This document shows positions 36,852 to 47,314 of a stretch of 64,000 nt of DNA, one piece after another. The position numbers and the translations under genes were made by a program. Below the pieces are notes generated by a model. It had not been told where the DNA came from. It saw only the letters and a list, made by a program, of their open reading frames with translations, and did no database searches. Origin of the DNA: Paenibacillus andongensis (GTDB lineage: Bacteria > Bacillota > Bacilli > Paenibacillales > NBRC-103111); NCBI RefSeq assembly GCF_025369935.1, contig NZ_CP104467.1:5401001-5465000 (forward strand). Direction: 5' to 3'. Every line of letters starts with the position of its first letter. Position 1 is the stretch's first letter.

Positions 36852-38267
36852 TTATTCCAATGTGAACGAAGCTAGACTCGCGCCTCCCGTACCCGTATAC
36901 GTGAAATACAAGGCTTGTATGCCATCCGGTATAACGAGATCCGTAGAATATTCCTTCCATATATTTGTAAAGTCAACCGATATCTTCCCGAGAGCAGGAC
37001 CGTCCCATGATGTTTTCACTTCAAAGGCACCACGGCAATATCCACGCACCCTGATTTTGACTTTCTTGATCCCATCACACTGAAAATATTTAAATCCGGC
37101 TGTTGCGGAATCCCTCATATTGGCGATATAACCGATCTCCTCATCTCCATCTTTCCCATCTTGGGTAATCTTCGGAAACCGACAGTCCATCCATTCCCCG
37201 GGAGCTCCTGTATACAACGCCTCAACATTGCAAAACAGATTGCAAGCCAGGTACGAAGGATATTCCCCTCGACCGTCAAGCGGCCCTCCATTCGAACCGC
37301 AGGATGTCATTTCCACCTGCGGAATCGTACCATCCTCGCGGAATTCGATCTGTTCGATACAACCTTGCCGGCTGAAATTCGTTCCGTTGGTATGTCTATG
37401 ATAAAAAATGTACCACTTTTCATTCATCTCAACAATGCTACCATGGTTATTGCCGCCATAATACATGGGTTTATTCGCCGGTTTGTATGAGTCGATATGA
37501 AGATCATTATTGCTGACAATGACTCCCTGATATACGAAATCCTTTGTTGGGCATTTACTGGTCGCGTAGCACAGTTCATGCATGACGATGGATGAATAAA
37601 TAAAATAATACGTATCGCCTTTCTTCCTTATAGAAGGGGCCTCAAAAAACTCATGCCCTTCGAATCCGCTGCCTTTGCTGTAAGGTTCACTTGGCGCGAC
37701 AAATACCGGTTCCTCCAAAATCGTGAGCATATCGGGACCCAGGACCGTAGCCATGGCACCGCTTCTTGACTTGTCCCCAGCTGCACAGAAACCGGTATAC
37801 AGGTACGTTCTTTCTCCTTCTGTCATCACTCCTGGATCAAATTGTGGCTCGTCGCCTTCTCTGTCTCCCAAACGTGTTCCATCGGCATATCGAACATAGC
37901 CATAAAATTCATATTTGCCGGCCGGGGTATCACAAACAGCGACCGAAACGATAGAAACCTTGTCAAGGCCATAGTACAAATAATAACGTCCATCCGGACC
38001 AACCGTGACATCTGGTGCATACAGACACATTCTTTCATCAGGATTAAGCGGATCATCTTTTTTTTTGTAAATCACGCCTTCATACCGCCAGTCTGCCGGG
38101 TCATCCTCAGGTGCCGACCAACAGACATAATCGTTCAAGCAATACGCATGCCCATTAAAACGGTCATGAGAGCCATATACATAAACTCTGCCGTTAAAAA
38201 CATACGGTTCTCCATCGGGAATATATTCCCATGATGGAAGATATGGATTTCGTGCTTGTTTTTTCAT
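36852..38267 (-). CDS. GH43 glycosidase with C-terminal CBM6-like module
   Basis: The 471-residue protein has a five-bladed GH43 core (about 1-315): YIPDGEPYVFNGRVYVYGSHD at the start, CLYAPDVTVGPDGRYYLYYG, FDPGVMTEGERTYLYTG with an acidic residue, and EGHEFFEAPSIRKKGDTYYF with the likely acid Glu. A beta-sandwich like CBM6 follows (about 340-471, IKKVKIRVRGYCRGAFEVK). No signal peptide is seen. AGGAGTGA lies 11 bases before the ATG, inside the remnant of a GH127-like gene whose stop overlaps this start. Arabinofuranosidase or xylosidase activity is likely but not decided by sequence. Confidence 0.85.
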   Translation of the reverse strand: MKKQARNPYLPSWEYIPDGEPYVFNGRVYVYGSHDRFNGHAYCLNDYVCWSAPEDDPADWRYEGVIYKKKDDPLNPDERMCLYAPDVTVGPDGRYYLYYGLDKVSIVSVAVCDTPAGKYEFYGYVRYADGTRLGDREGDEPQFDPGVMTEGERTYLYTGFCAAGDKSRSGAMATVLGPDMLTILEEPVFVAPSEPYSKGSGFEGHEFFEAPSIRKKGDTYYFIYSSIVMHELCYATSKCPTKDFVYQGVIVSNNDLHIDSYKPANKPMYYGGNNHGSIVEMNEKWYIFYHRHTNGTNFSRQGCIEQIEFREDGTIPQVEMTSCGSNGGPLDGRGEYPSYLACNLFCNVEALYTGAPGEWMDCRFPKITQDGKDGDEEIGYIANMRDSATAGFKYFQCDGIKKVKIRVRGYCRGAFEVKTSWDGPALGKISVDFTNIWKEYSTDLVIPDGIQALYFTYTGTGGASLASFTLE

Positions 38268-38433
38268 ATTAATCTGTTCACTCCTGCTAAATTGGATGTT
38301 TCTTTCATATACACTGAATATTCTTCTTCCTCAACTCTGAACAACGGTATGAATATCACATGATTGCCCTGATCGTCATCCACAGCAAATTCCAACCGTT
38401 CCTTTTCACGGTTAACGAGTTTATCAATGAATC
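38264..38433 (-). pseudogene. Beta-L-arabinofuranosidase-like (GH127-type) C-terminal remnant
   Basis: Between the GH95 stop and the GH43 start a third frame reads [19 protein letters not shown], then HVIFIPLFRVEEEEYSVYM and a stop TGA that overlaps the GH43 start codon (ATGA). The 'FIPLFRVxxxxYSVY' end resembles the C-terminus of GH127/GH146-type enzymes. Only about 56 codons are left, and they join the 3' end of the GH95 gene. I infer that a gene formerly between GH95 and GH43 was deleted, leaving its tail and its translational coupling. Family assignment is uncertain. Confidence 0.45.
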
Positions 38434-40758
38434 TCAATTCACGGGCTTGGATTCGGCCTTAGCAAGTACATGAACCGCAGTCCCTGCCTCCGCCTCAAAC
38501 GAATAGGTTGATGCGTCGAGTTGCGTTGGCTCATAAATCTCCCCTTCAATCCATAATTGGATGGGCAGATTGCAACGAATACGATACACCCCTTTATAAT
38601 CTGGCTTCAGATCAGCATGCTGTAATTGACCGTCCTTCCATGCCATATCTACCGTTACCGCACCGCGGGCGCGAAGCCCCGTTACTTCACCATTGGACCA
38701 TGCCTTAGGGAGAGCTGGTAACAAATGAATGGCGTCAGCATGGCTTTGCAACAGCATTTCCGCGATACCCGCAGTCCCGCCAAAATTACCGTCTATCTGA
38801 AACGGCGGATGGTTATCGAGAAGGTTGGGCAATGTGGAGTGCGTCAAAAGGGCAGTTACATTTTCGTATGCTTCTTCCGCATCTCCCAGCCGAGCCCAAA
38901 AATTCACAATCCAGGCGCGACTCCAGCCTGTATGTCCGCCTCCGTTTGCAAGTCGTCTCTCCAGTGTCCGGCGAGCAGCAGCACTTAGGCTTGGTGTCTT
39001 CTCTGGAGTGATCTGTGTTCCCGGGTGCAAAGCGAACAAGTGTGAGATATGACGATGTCCTGGCTCCACTTCCTCATAATCTTCAATCCACTCCTGTATT
39101 TGTCCATGACGCCCAATCTGGGTCTGAGGCAGCTTATCTATTGTAAGTTTAAGCGTTGTCACGAAGTCCATATCCGTCTCTAGCTGTTCACCTGCCGCTA
39201 GACATGCGAGAAACAATTCGCGAGCAATCTGGCTATCCATGGATGGCCCATAGCAGAGCACGCCCGTTTCCCCATTCGGCAATCTATAAGTGTTTTCAGG
39301 TGAGACAGAGGGGCAAGTGACAAGCATTCCACTAGGAAGTTCGACCATATAACCAACAAGAAAAGCAGCCGCTTCTTTCATCATCGGGTAAGCACGTTTC
39401 AGAAATGCCTCATTCCGCTCGAATTGATAATGTTCCCAAAGATGCAGACATAACCATGCAAGACCTAGGGGCCAATATGTCGAGGGTAGATAAAGATCCT
39501 GCGGTGCGGTATCCGCCCAAATATCAGTATTATGATGGGCAGCACTGCCACCGCACCCATACATGACTTGAGCGGTTCGGCGACCGTTTGGAATCATCCG
39601 TTCGATCAATTCAAAGAGAGGCTCATGGCATTCGGATAAATTGCAGATCTCAGCCGGCCAATAGTTCATTTGCGCATTAATGTTAATGGTAAATTTGCTG
39701 TCCCAGGCCGGCAACATATCCTTATTCCAAATCCCTTGCAAATTCGCAGGTAAAGATCCTGGTCTGCTTGAAGCAATAAGCAGATAACGGCCATACTGAA
39801 AATATAAAGCTAGAAGTTCGGGGTCTTCAGCTCCAGCTTTCATCTGTTCCAATCGTTTCGAGGTGTCTTGTTCCTCAGCATTGCATGCAGCATCAAGCCT
39901 TAACGACGTCCTCTCAAACAGTTTACAATAATCCTCAATGTGGGCCGTTAATAAATCGGTATACGTCCGTGAAGCAGCACGCTTGGCATTCGCAAAAGCT
40001 GCGGATTCAGGATCGGACTCTCGAAAATCCGTGGCGGCGGAAATGACCAATGTGACGGCATCGGCATTGGTCACGACCAAGTGCTCCCCTATCGTACGCA
40101 TTTTGCCTCCCTCTGGTTTGCACATCAACACACCGCAATAGTTAACACCTCCACCACTATTGCCGCTCATCACGATCGAATTACCTTCTTCTGTGCGGAT
40201 ATGGTCTACGTATCTGAACCTTTCCCTTCCCATTCTTGCCGTAAAAGAAATTTGGCCCGGCGTATCAGCCGTCAATCGAATCACAATCGCGCCGTCCGGA
40301 TAGCTCGCAAAGATCTTGCGACGATAATGAACCTTACCCGCCTTAAAGGAAATACTGACCACTGCTTCTGATAAATCGAGCTCCCGTTCATAATCGATGA
40401 CTTGGTTATCGTCTAATGTTGGGAAATGAAGAAACAGATCGCCGAGCGGCACATAATGACGCTGGGTTTCAGGGATCGCAGTTAAGGCAAGCGAAGCGAG
40501 GGACTCGGCTTCTTTGAGCTTCCCTTCAAAAATGAGGCGGCGAATTTCCGGAAGATGTTCCAAAGCATCCGGGTTATGCCGATCCCTCGGCCCTCCATAC
40601 CATAGGGAATCTTCATTAAGCTGCAGTCGTTCGGAGCATGGCCCTCCGAAAATCATAGCTCCCAGCCGTCCGTTGCCAATCGGAAATGCTTCGTCCCAAT
40701 GCTTGGCTGGGGAGCGGAAAAATAGTCTTTCTTTGTACTCTAAACGTGCTTCACTCAT
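38434..40758 (-). CDS. GH95 glycosidase (alpha-L-fucosidase / alpha-L-galactosidase family)
   Basis: The frame opens at a GTG at 40776, but the ATG at 40758 has GGAG nine bases upstream and is preferred. The 774-residue protein has the GH95 pattern: an N-terminal beta domain with [20 protein letters not shown], the Asn/Asp-type catalytic elements in [18 protein letters not shown], the acid Glu in [12 protein letters not shown] and [20 protein letters not shown] in the (alpha/alpha)6 barrel. There is no signal peptide. GH95 enzymes remove fucose or L-galactose from xyloglucan and complex xylans. Its last residues are joined to the GH127-like remnant, so the native C-terminus may be slightly altered. 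Confidence 0.9.
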   Translation of the reverse strand: MSEARLEYKERLFFRSPAKHWDEAFPIGNGRLGAMIFGGPCSERLQLNEDSLWYGGPRDRHNPDALEHLPEIRRLIFEGKLKEAESLASLALTAIPETQRHYVPLGDLFLHFPTLDDNQVIDYERELDLSEAVVSISFKAGKVHYRRKIFASYPDGAIVIRLTADTPGQISFTARMGRERFRYVDHIRTEEGNSIVMSGNSGGGVNYCGVLMCKPEGGKMRTIGEHLVVTNADAVTLVISAATDFRESDPESAAFANAKRAASRTYTDLLTAHIEDYCKLFERTSLRLDAACNAEEQDTSKRLEQMKAGAEDPELLALYFQYGRYLLIASSRPGSLPANLQGIWNKDMLPAWDSKFTININAQMNYWPAEICNLSECHEPLFELIERMIPNGRRTAQVMYGCGGSAAHHNTDIWADTAPQDLYLPSTYWPLGLAWLCLHLWEHYQFERNEAFLKRAYPMMKEAAAFLVGYMVELPSGMLVTCPSVSPENTYRLPNGETGVLCYGPSMDSQIARELFLACLAAGEQLETDMDFVTTLKLTIDKLPQTQIGRHGQIQEWIEDYEEVEPGHRHISHLFALHPGTQITPEKTPSLSAAARRTLERRLANGGGHTGWSRAWIVNFWARLGDAEEAYENVTALLTHSTLPNLLDNHPPFQIDGNFGGTAGIAEMLLQSHADAIHLLPALPKAWSNGEVTGLRARGAVTVDMAWKDGQLQHADLKPDYKGVYRIRCNLPIQLWIEGEIYEPTQLDASTYSFEAEAGTAVHVLAKAESKPVN

Positions 40759-40831
40759 GATGATTGACTCCTTCACTTTACAATCGGATTCTATTTCTAA
40801 TCAGCAGAGTCTCCTTTTTTTGTTGTCTAAG

Positions 40832-41626
40832 TTACGGTTTGGCGGCCCTCTCAAGAGACGCGCCTTCCTTCTGCTTGTGAAACTTTCTAGGTGTAAAGCC
40901 CGTAATCTGCTTGAATTGACGGCAGAAGTGCTCCACGTTGTTATACCCGCAGCGTAAAGCGACCTCCGCGATGGATAGAGAGCCGTGCAACAAATATTCC
41001 TTGGCTTGGCGGATGCGGCTTGTAATCACGTCATCCATACAAGAAATCCCGAAAGTCTTCTTGTAAATTGTCTGCAAATACCCAGGACTGATGCGGATAG
41101 AGTCGGCCATTCTTGGAACCGCCCAGTCCTGGCTAGGATTACTGTAAATGGCGGTCCGAAGCGATAACAAGTTGTAGTATTTGGGCGTAATTACTTCTTG
41201 AAAGTAAGATTCCAGCAGCTTGTTAAACAGGGTTCTCAGTAAGCAGTCAATGGATGATTCTTTATAATCTTTTTGAAAAGAGTGTTCACTGACGAGGAGT
41301 TGGAATATTTTGTGGCAGTATTCAGGGTCATTCAATGAAAATGGCACTCCGAATGGAAGCGATGTTTCCGTTACATACGATTCGTTGGATTCGAATCGAA
41401 TCCAGTCGTTCTTATATTGTTCCTCGCAGGCTCGGTAATAAATTTTTTGATGGGGATGGTATAAAACTCCACTGTGTGCTGGGTACTCCTTCAATTCTTC
41501 ATTGACCCAGAACAGGGCAGGTGTATGGGTCACAACGAGCAGCCAACAGTTATGGCCCTCAGGGATATCGAACACAAAATTGCTTGCGTGAGCGGCATCA
41601 TACTCAACATAGAAAATGTTGGTCAT
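40832..41626 (-). CDS. AraC-family transcriptional regulator
   Basis: Two ATG codons lie in tandem; the second (41626) is six bases behind GGAGG. The protein of about 264 residues has an N-terminal cupin-like sugar-binding region and a C-terminal AraC domain (about 155-255) with AVPRMADSIRISPGYLQTIYK and LSIAEVALRCGYNNVEHFCRQF. It lies immediately upstream of the GH95 gene on the same strand and may control the GH95/GH43 group. Confidence 0.88.
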   Translation of the reverse strand: MTNIFYVEYDAAHASNFVFDIPEGHNCWLLVVTHTPALFWVNEELKEYPAHSGVLYHPHQKIYYRACEEQYKNDWIRFESNESYVTETSLPFGVPFSLNDPEYCHKIFQLLVSEHSFQKDYKESSIDCLLRTLFNKLLESYFQEVITPKYYNLLSLRTAIYSNPSQDWAVPRMADSIRISPGYLQTIYKKTFGISCMDDVITSRIRQAKEYLLHGSLSIAEVALRCGYNNVEHFCRQFKQITGFTPRKFHKQKEGASLERAAKP

Positions 41627-41756
41627 CATGATCCTCCAGTATCAAAAAAATGACAATACATCAATTATTTATTAACATATATTACTGTTTGAAGACAGTC
41701 AACGAAGCAAAGGAACGACGGCTCCTCCCTGCAGCCCACGCTCTGGTTGTTCGATG

Positions 41757-43286
41757 TCATCGATCGGATTTTCTCTTGAAATATTGCCTCACGAGGAGCT
41801 GCATCATATCGCTGGGCTGTTCTCTGGAAAACTCGGCTTGATCCACGAATCGCATGCCGTACGGCGCCTTTGGCGTATAGGGCTCCCACCGAGGCAAGTC
41901 CTCTCCCGTAGAATCTTTACCGTTCGGATCTCCACAACGAATGAAGCTCGCCCAGTAATTGCACATTTGGCGGGCAAGATCGTAATGTTTGCCGACGAAC
42001 GGCCTCCAGCATTTGGCGAGGGTCTCGAAGAAGAACCAGAGATCCACCGAGTGGAACGTTCCAGGGTTATCCCAACCTGGGATTCCCGCATCGAAATTGT
42101 AATAGTAAAGCGGGAGATTGGCGCCGGTATCCGCATTGGCCTGTCCGGCAATCCGTATCGCGTATTCGATGCCGCTTACCGAAGCTTTTTTCAAAACCTC
42201 ATCGAAGTTGCCTGACGAAAATCCACAAACTTCAAGAAATTCATTGGCATCGTCGCCGAATAGATCGACGGCCAAATTCTTGATTCCGTCCAGCGAATCG
42301 GCCTCCGGAGCGCTGAAAAACTCGGATGACGTATGGCCGAACATCACCGGTACCTGCAAGCGCTTGTTTTGAAGGAACAATTCGAATGCGTTGCCAACAC
42401 TGAATTTATTGTCGACGACGGTGCCCCAGAACGCCTTGTACTCCAGCATCTTGTCTCGGAGAGAAACCGCATCCAGCTTCCGGGCTTCCGCAAGCGAGGA
42501 AATGCCGAGAAATTCGAAGAATTGAACGCCTTCCTTTTCGGCTTCCGTAATATCGCGTAGAAACCTGGGTGTGCGGACTCCCGGGTAGAGCTCCGTGAGT
42601 ATCCCGCTCTGCACGATCGCTCTCTGAAAGAGGCCGTTGTTCTGCGGTGAAGTAAGCTGGCTCATGACGCTTCCGCCGCCGGCAGATTGTCCGCCGACGG
42701 TGATGTTGTCCGGATCGCCGCCGAAAGCAGCAATATTGCGTTTGACCCATCTTGTAGCAGATTGTTGATCGAGGTGGCCGAAGTTCGCGGGAGCTTCCGG
42801 CGATTCCGCCGTGATTTCAGGGTGGCATAGAAATCCGAACACATTCAGACGATAGTTGATCGTAACCACGACGATGCCTCTTCGGGCGATGCGTTCCCCG
42901 TCGAACTCCATCTCGGCCGTATGACCGACCTGCAGGCCTCCTCCGAAATACCATACGTACACCGGCAGCTTTTCATCGGCACGGTTAGCCGGGGTCCACA
43001 CGTTAAGGTAGAGGCAGTCCTCGTCCATGGCGATGTCCGGTTCCACAGCCCATTCCCGGGTATAAATATTGTTGTCGTCGATTTCTTGTCTGACCTGCAT
43101 CGAGACCGGCGCGAATTCATATGCTTTGAGCACGCCCTCCCAGTCTTTGGCGGGCTGCGGGGCACGCCAGCGGTTCTCTCCTACGGGCGGAGCGGCAAAC
43201 GGGATCCCTTTGAAACTCGTGATCCGGGGGTCGGCTGCCGGTAACCCTTGTACCAATCCATTTTCAACGTTTACGACTCTAAGCAT
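41757..43286 (-). CDS. pnbA: Carboxylesterase type B (para-nitrobenzyl esterase family)
   Basis: The 509-residue protein has the type B markers: FKGIPFAAPPVGENRWR, EDCLYLNVWTP, the nucleophile elbow VGGQSAGGGSVM and a likely catalytic His in GTFHSVDLWFFFETL. An acidic residue of the triad should lie in the HTSSEFFSAPEADS region. No signal peptide is seen. GGAG lies nine bases before the start. Between a GH95/GH43 group and a sugar importer it may remove acyl groups from imported oligosaccharides. Confidence 0.88.
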   Translation of the reverse strand: MLRVVNVENGLVQGLPAADPRITSFKGIPFAAPPVGENRWRAPQPAKDWEGVLKAYEFAPVSMQVRQEIDDNNIYTREWAVEPDIAMDEDCLYLNVWTPANRADEKLPVYVWYFGGGLQVGHTAEMEFDGERIARRGIVVVTINYRLNVFGFLCHPEITAESPEAPANFGHLDQQSATRWVKRNIAAFGGDPDNITVGGQSAGGGSVMSQLTSPQNNGLFQRAIVQSGILTELYPGVRTPRFLRDITEAEKEGVQFFEFLGISSLAEARKLDAVSLRDKMLEYKAFWGTVVDNKFSVGNAFELFLQNKRLQVPVMFGHTSSEFFSAPEADSLDGIKNLAVDLFGDDANEFLEVCGFSSGNFDEVLKKASVSGIEYAIRIAGQANADTGANLPLYYYNFDAGIPGWDNPGTFHSVDLWFFFETLAKCWRPFVGKHYDLARQMCNYWASFIRCGDPNGKDSTGEDLPRWEPYTPKAPYGMRFVDQAEFSREQPSDMMQLLVRQYFKRKSDR

Positions 43287-43388
43287 GCTCGATTTCTCCT
43301 TACATTAAGCGAACTCGTTCCACGAAAGCGTCTTTGCAAGAATCTGCAAAAGATCATCGACGGACGGTATATTAGTCTAGAATCAGAA

Positions 43389-43431
43389 AATGAATGAAGG
43401 ATATATAAGATCATACATATCCCTCATTCAT
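43389..43431 (-). terminator. Long hairpin behind the second importer operon
   Basis: ATGAATGAAGGATAT (43390-43404) pairs with ATATCCCTCATTCAT (43417-43431) with one mismatch around a 12-base loop. On the minus strand TTTTC follows. It lies 16 bases behind the binding protein stop. Confidence 0.65.
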
Positions 43432-43446
43432 AAAAAATTATAATTT

Positions 43447-45246
43447 TTACTTTTTAGCTAATGCATCGGCACGCATTTTAATAATTTTTTGCGCTTTTTC
43501 CGTATCCGAGGCAACTGCATCATTCCAGCCGAGGCCTATCACATCTTTCTTCATCATTTCCCAAAGCTTGTCGAACTCAGCTTGATTCTTTGCGAATACC
43601 ATTTTCCAGGATGTGTTCTTTACATAGTCAGAAATCTGACTGCGTTTGTTTTTAATATCTGATGAATCGCTTCCTAAACTTGTATTGATATTGGGGACGA
43701 TATCGATCATCTTATGTTTCAGGTAGTAATCTGTTGCGTTTTCTGCATTATAGGTGTTCTGCCAATCCGTCGTTAGCGCTGTCTTGTTCGCTTCAATTGT
43801 TGCGGCCCAGTAATTGCTGTTATAGAACTCCCCTGTCTTTGGATCTTTGGCAAAATCGCTTATGATCATCGTGTTCAGTTTGCTTTGTCCGTCCTGATAT
43901 CCGCCGCCTCCATACTCATCTGGAACAGGTGTATTTTTCTGGAATGCGGTTTGACCCACCTCGGTCAGCTTAAATTTACCGTCTGCCGTCTTTTCATAGT
44001 TGAAGCCTTCAAATCCATTCACATAGTAGCGCAGGCCTTCAGGAGAAACAAGCCAATCCATGAATTCCATGATCCGATCGGGATCATTGGCTTTGGAACC
44101 GATAGCAAATACTCTTCCATTGCCGTAATAGGCATCGCTTGCCTGAATGATGTGCGTGTCAGCGATCGGAACAGCAACATTCCCGTCACCCTTTTTACCT
44201 CTTTCAATTGAATTGTAGAACCCTGTTTCCCATGAGTACCACAAAAGGAGTACCTGCTTGTTGGTCAGCTTTTCGGATACTTTGTTCCAATCCTGGGTTG
44301 GCGAGTCAGGGTCAACCAAACCCATCTGATTTGCTTTAAAATAGAATTGCAGAATTTTCTTGTACATACTGTTGTCATCGATGAGCGGAACGATATCGCC
44401 TTTTGCATTCAACTGGATGGTCGTGGTTCCTTCTGGTTGCTCGTAACCGTACCAATTGCTGAGCCAGCGTGCATTTTCCATAGTGCCTCTGCTGTCCCAA
44501 TCCTTCCACAAGGTGATTGGAGCTATCGGTTTACCGTCCGGCGTCTTCGGATATTTCTCATGCATAAGTTTCAGCACATTCAAAAGATCATCCAGATTGT
44601 TCAGCTTGGGAGCCCCAACTCCCTTGTAATAATCCCAAGGCATTATTGGGCTTGAGTAAGGGATTTGTTCCGAGTATGTCGTTGGTGAAGTATCTGCCTC
44701 AAAAGTCGGCAAAGCATAAATCTTGCCACCCGGATTTACTTTTTGGAATGCTGCATTGAAAGGTTTGAAATGATTGTCCACATATTTGGACAGGTTCGGC
44801 GTATTCTTGATCTTATCCGTGAGGTCCATAATCAGACCCGCTGGAATTAATTCTTCCAACTGACTGTTAGGTACGATCACGAGATCGCCCAAATTTCCTG
44901 CTGCCGATCTTGTCTTGTAAAGCTGATCGCCGGCAATCTGCGGAGCAAGAATGTTCAATGTGATATTGAACTTGTCCTTAATAAGCTTTCCATACCACCC
45001 TTTCTGCTCGCCTTGATAATTTGCTGCAGCGTCAAAAACGGTAATGGTCAGCGGTTTACTGTGATCTAGCCCTGTACTTGCCTTGGATGTAGCTCCAGCA
45101 CCGGAGTCTGGTGACTTACTTGGTACCGTTGATGCCGCCTTATTGTTAGATTCGCCTCCACAGCCGGTCAATGCTACCGAAACCATGAAGAGGCAAGCAA
45201 ACGACATCAACATCGATTTTTTTACTGCTTTACTCCGCTTATTCAT
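43447..45246 (-). CDS. Sugar ABC transporter substrate-binding lipoprotein, LplA type (second)
   Basis: The ATG at 45246 has a GGGGGG stretch eight bases before it and starts MNKRSKAVKKSMLMSF. The frame opens eight codons earlier. The product of 599 residues has a lipoprotein signal with lipobox ALTGC, a Ser/Ala-rich linker and a large binding fold (SKPLTITVFDAAANYQG ... YALPTFEADTSPTTYSE). It is the last gene of its operon, behind the two permeases, unlike the first importer where it is first. Ligand is unknown; arabino- or xylo-oligosaccharides are likely from context. Confidence 0.88.
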   Translation of the reverse strand: MNKRSKAVKKSMLMSFACLFMVSVALTGCGGESNNKAASTVPSKSPDSGAGATSKASTGLDHSKPLTITVFDAAANYQGEQKGWYGKLIKDKFNITLNILAPQIAGDQLYKTRSAAGNLGDLVIVPNSQLEELIPAGLIMDLTDKIKNTPNLSKYVDNHFKPFNAAFQKVNPGGKIYALPTFEADTSPTTYSEQIPYSSPIMPWDYYKGVGAPKLNNLDDLLNVLKLMHEKYPKTPDGKPIAPITLWKDWDSRGTMENARWLSNWYGYEQPEGTTTIQLNAKGDIVPLIDDNSMYKKILQFYFKANQMGLVDPDSPTQDWNKVSEKLTNKQVLLLWYSWETGFYNSIERGKKGDGNVAVPIADTHIIQASDAYYGNGRVFAIGSKANDPDRIMEFMDWLVSPEGLRYYVNGFEGFNYEKTADGKFKLTEVGQTAFQKNTPVPDEYGGGGYQDGQSKLNTMIISDFAKDPKTGEFYNSNYWAATIEANKTALTTDWQNTYNAENATDYYLKHKMIDIVPNINTSLGSDSSDIKNKRSQISDYVKNTSWKMVFAKNQAEFDKLWEMMKKDVIGLGWNDAVASDTEKAQKIIKMRADALAKK

Positions 45247-45289
45247 GTTCAACCCCCCGTATTCTTTCAATTTATTATAACGGTGTAAG

Positions 45290-46258
45290 TTATCCCTTCA
45301 CTGCACCGATCATAATCCCCTTCACAAAAAATCTTTGGAAAATCGGATAAATCAACAAAATAGGCGCTACAACAATAATGGTCACCGTCATTCGAATTGA
45401 AGTAGTGGTTTGCTTTGTTGCCAGACTTGTTATGGCTGTCGAACCGGCATTCTCCAGATTTACCATGCTGGATATGGAACTTGCCTGACTAATATAGTTA
45501 TATAGAATAAACTGCAAGCTATATAGTTTGCTCTCCGTAACCAACAACAACGTGTCTTGGAAGGAATTCCACTGATCCACTGCCGCAAATATGGCAACCG
45601 TAGCCAATATGGGCTTACAGATGGGCAACATGATTTTGAAAAAAAGGGTCATGGTCCCGGCCCCGTCGATACTTGCCGCATGTTGCAATTCCTTCGGCGT
45701 TGATTCCACGAAAGTCTTTACAAGAATGATGAAAAACGGAGCTACGATTGTCGGCAGAATATAGGCCAAAAAATTGTTTGTCAGATGCAAAGACCTCATT
45801 GTCAAATACCACGGAATAACCCCGGCATTAAAAAACATTGTTAAAACCGTAAAGCGATACCAAAATTTTCTCTTCCACATATCCTCTTGGGTAAACATGA
45901 ATCCTAAAAAGGCGGAAGCCCCTACCGTCAAAGTGGTTCCGATCACGGTCCTTCCTACAGATACAACGGCTGCATTCCACAACCCCGGTATTTTAAACAC
46001 ATCCACGTAGTTATGGAATTGGATATGCATCGGGTAAAAGATAACATCACCTTTGGCACTGATATCGTTTGCACTTATCGTATTAATAATGATAGAGTAA
46101 AATGGATATACACAAATAAGCGCATAGAGGGAAAACAGGAAATATATTAAAACAGTAATCATTTTGTCTGTTGGGCTGACCTGGACTTTATTTTTTCTAG
46201 TGAGATGACTGCCAGACACTTTATCATTCGGCGCCAGCCCTACTGCTGTATCACTCAT
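45290..46258 (-). CDS. Sugar ABC transporter permease, LplC/CUT1 type (second)
   Basis: The 322-residue protein has six helices, the EAA loop QHAASIDGAGTMTLFFKIMLP and the C-terminus YPIFQRFFVKGIMIGAVKG, which closely parallels the LplC-like protein of the first importer. The start overlaps the stop of the preceding permease gene (ATGA). It pairs with that permease. Confidence 0.92.
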   Translation of the reverse strand: MSDTAVGLAPNDKVSGSHLTRKNKVQVSPTDKMITVLIYFLFSLYALICVYPFYSIIINTISANDISAKGDVIFYPMHIQFHNYVDVFKIPGLWNAAVVSVGRTVIGTTLTVGASAFLGFMFTQEDMWKRKFWYRFTVLTMFFNAGVIPWYLTMRSLHLTNNFLAYILPTIVAPFFIILVKTFVESTPKELQHAASIDGAGTMTLFFKIMLPICKPILATVAIFAAVDQWNSFQDTLLLVTESKLYSLQFILYNYISQASSISSMVNLENAGSTAITSLATKQTTTSIRMTVTIIVVAPILLIYPIFQRFFVKGIMIGAVKG

Positions 46259-47178
46259 ACAATACTCTCTCCTCTTAGTTTTTTTGATAGTCCGTTCACA
46301 GAAAAGAGAAGTACTACACTAATCAAGCTCTTTAGCATACTGATCGCGACGGACACGGAATAGCTGCCGCCCCCCATTGCTAGGTTGTAAACATATAAGT
46401 CTAAAGCTTGTATGGAATCCTTGTTAAATGCATTTTGAAATACGAAATATTGCTCCAAGCCATTATTCAGAAAACTCGCAATTTGCAGCATCAACAAAAC
46501 AAAATAGGTCGGCACCATACTCGGCAATACTACATGCCAGATCACCCGCATTCTTGTCGCGCCGTCTACATAGGCCGCTTCATATAGAGAATCATCTATA
46601 CTCATAATCGCCGCTATATACAATATGGCTGACCAACCCAATGTTTTCCAAGTCGTCCATATCCACATCATAATCCAAACATGGTCGGAGTTTTGAAGAA
46701 GTAATACCGGGGAATCAATAAATCCAAGTTGTTTCAAAAGGCCGTTGACTATACCTTCACTAGAGAACATTGAAAATGCCAGTGAATAGACCAATACCCA
46801 ACTGATGAAGTTCGGCAAGGTTGTTACCGTCTGTATAAACCTCCGGAAACGTACGGATTTGATCTCAGTCAGGAATATGGCAAAAATCATTGGAAGCCAG
46901 GAGAATAGCAGATTCAAGCCACTCATCCCAAACGTGTTCTTGAGTATTTGAAGCGTTTGATCGATCTTTACTTGGTTTTCGACCAAGGTATGAAACCACT
47001 TCAGACCAACAAACGGCGATTGGGACAGCGGAATCGGCGGCGTATAGTCAAAGAATGCATAAACCCAACCATATAGCGGGTAATACGCAAAGACACCAAG
47101 TAAAACCATAAAAGGCATAATAAAGAGGAATTTTATCATTGAGATGCTTTTCTTGCTGTATTTTTCTATTCGTACCAT
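46255..47178 (-). CDS. Sugar ABC transporter permease, LplB/CUT1 type (second)
   Basis: This 307-residue permease has six helices and the EAA loop YEAAYVDGATRMRVIWHVVLP. The N-terminal helix MIKFLFIMPFMVLLGVFAYY and following YGWVYAFFDY are typical LplB features. It is the first gene of the operon. A perfect cre match lies about 140 bases upstream. As in the first importer, no ATPase gene is present. Confidence 0.92.
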   Translation of the reverse strand: MVRIEKYSKKSISMIKFLFIMPFMVLLGVFAYYPLYGWVYAFFDYTPPIPLSQSPFVGLKWFHTLVENQVKIDQTLQILKNTFGMSGLNLLFSWLPMIFAIFLTEIKSVRFRRFIQTVTTLPNFISWVLVYSLAFSMFSSEGIVNGLLKQLGFIDSPVLLLQNSDHVWIMMWIWTTWKTLGWSAILYIAAIMSIDDSLYEAAYVDGATRMRVIWHVVLPSMVPTYFVLLMLQIASFLNNGLEQYFVFQNAFNKDSIQALDLYVYNLAMGGGSYSVSVAISMLKSLISVVLLFSVNGLSKKLRGESIV

Positions 47179-47314
47179 GTCAGGCCCCCTATTTTATATT
47201 CAACGTATTTATTGACAAATAACGATATCCAAAAAAATATGGAGTGCCGAAATGGCAGTTTCACTCTACTCCAGCGCAAAAGGTCATCAATGAATTTGAG
47301 GACACACCTTGTGT

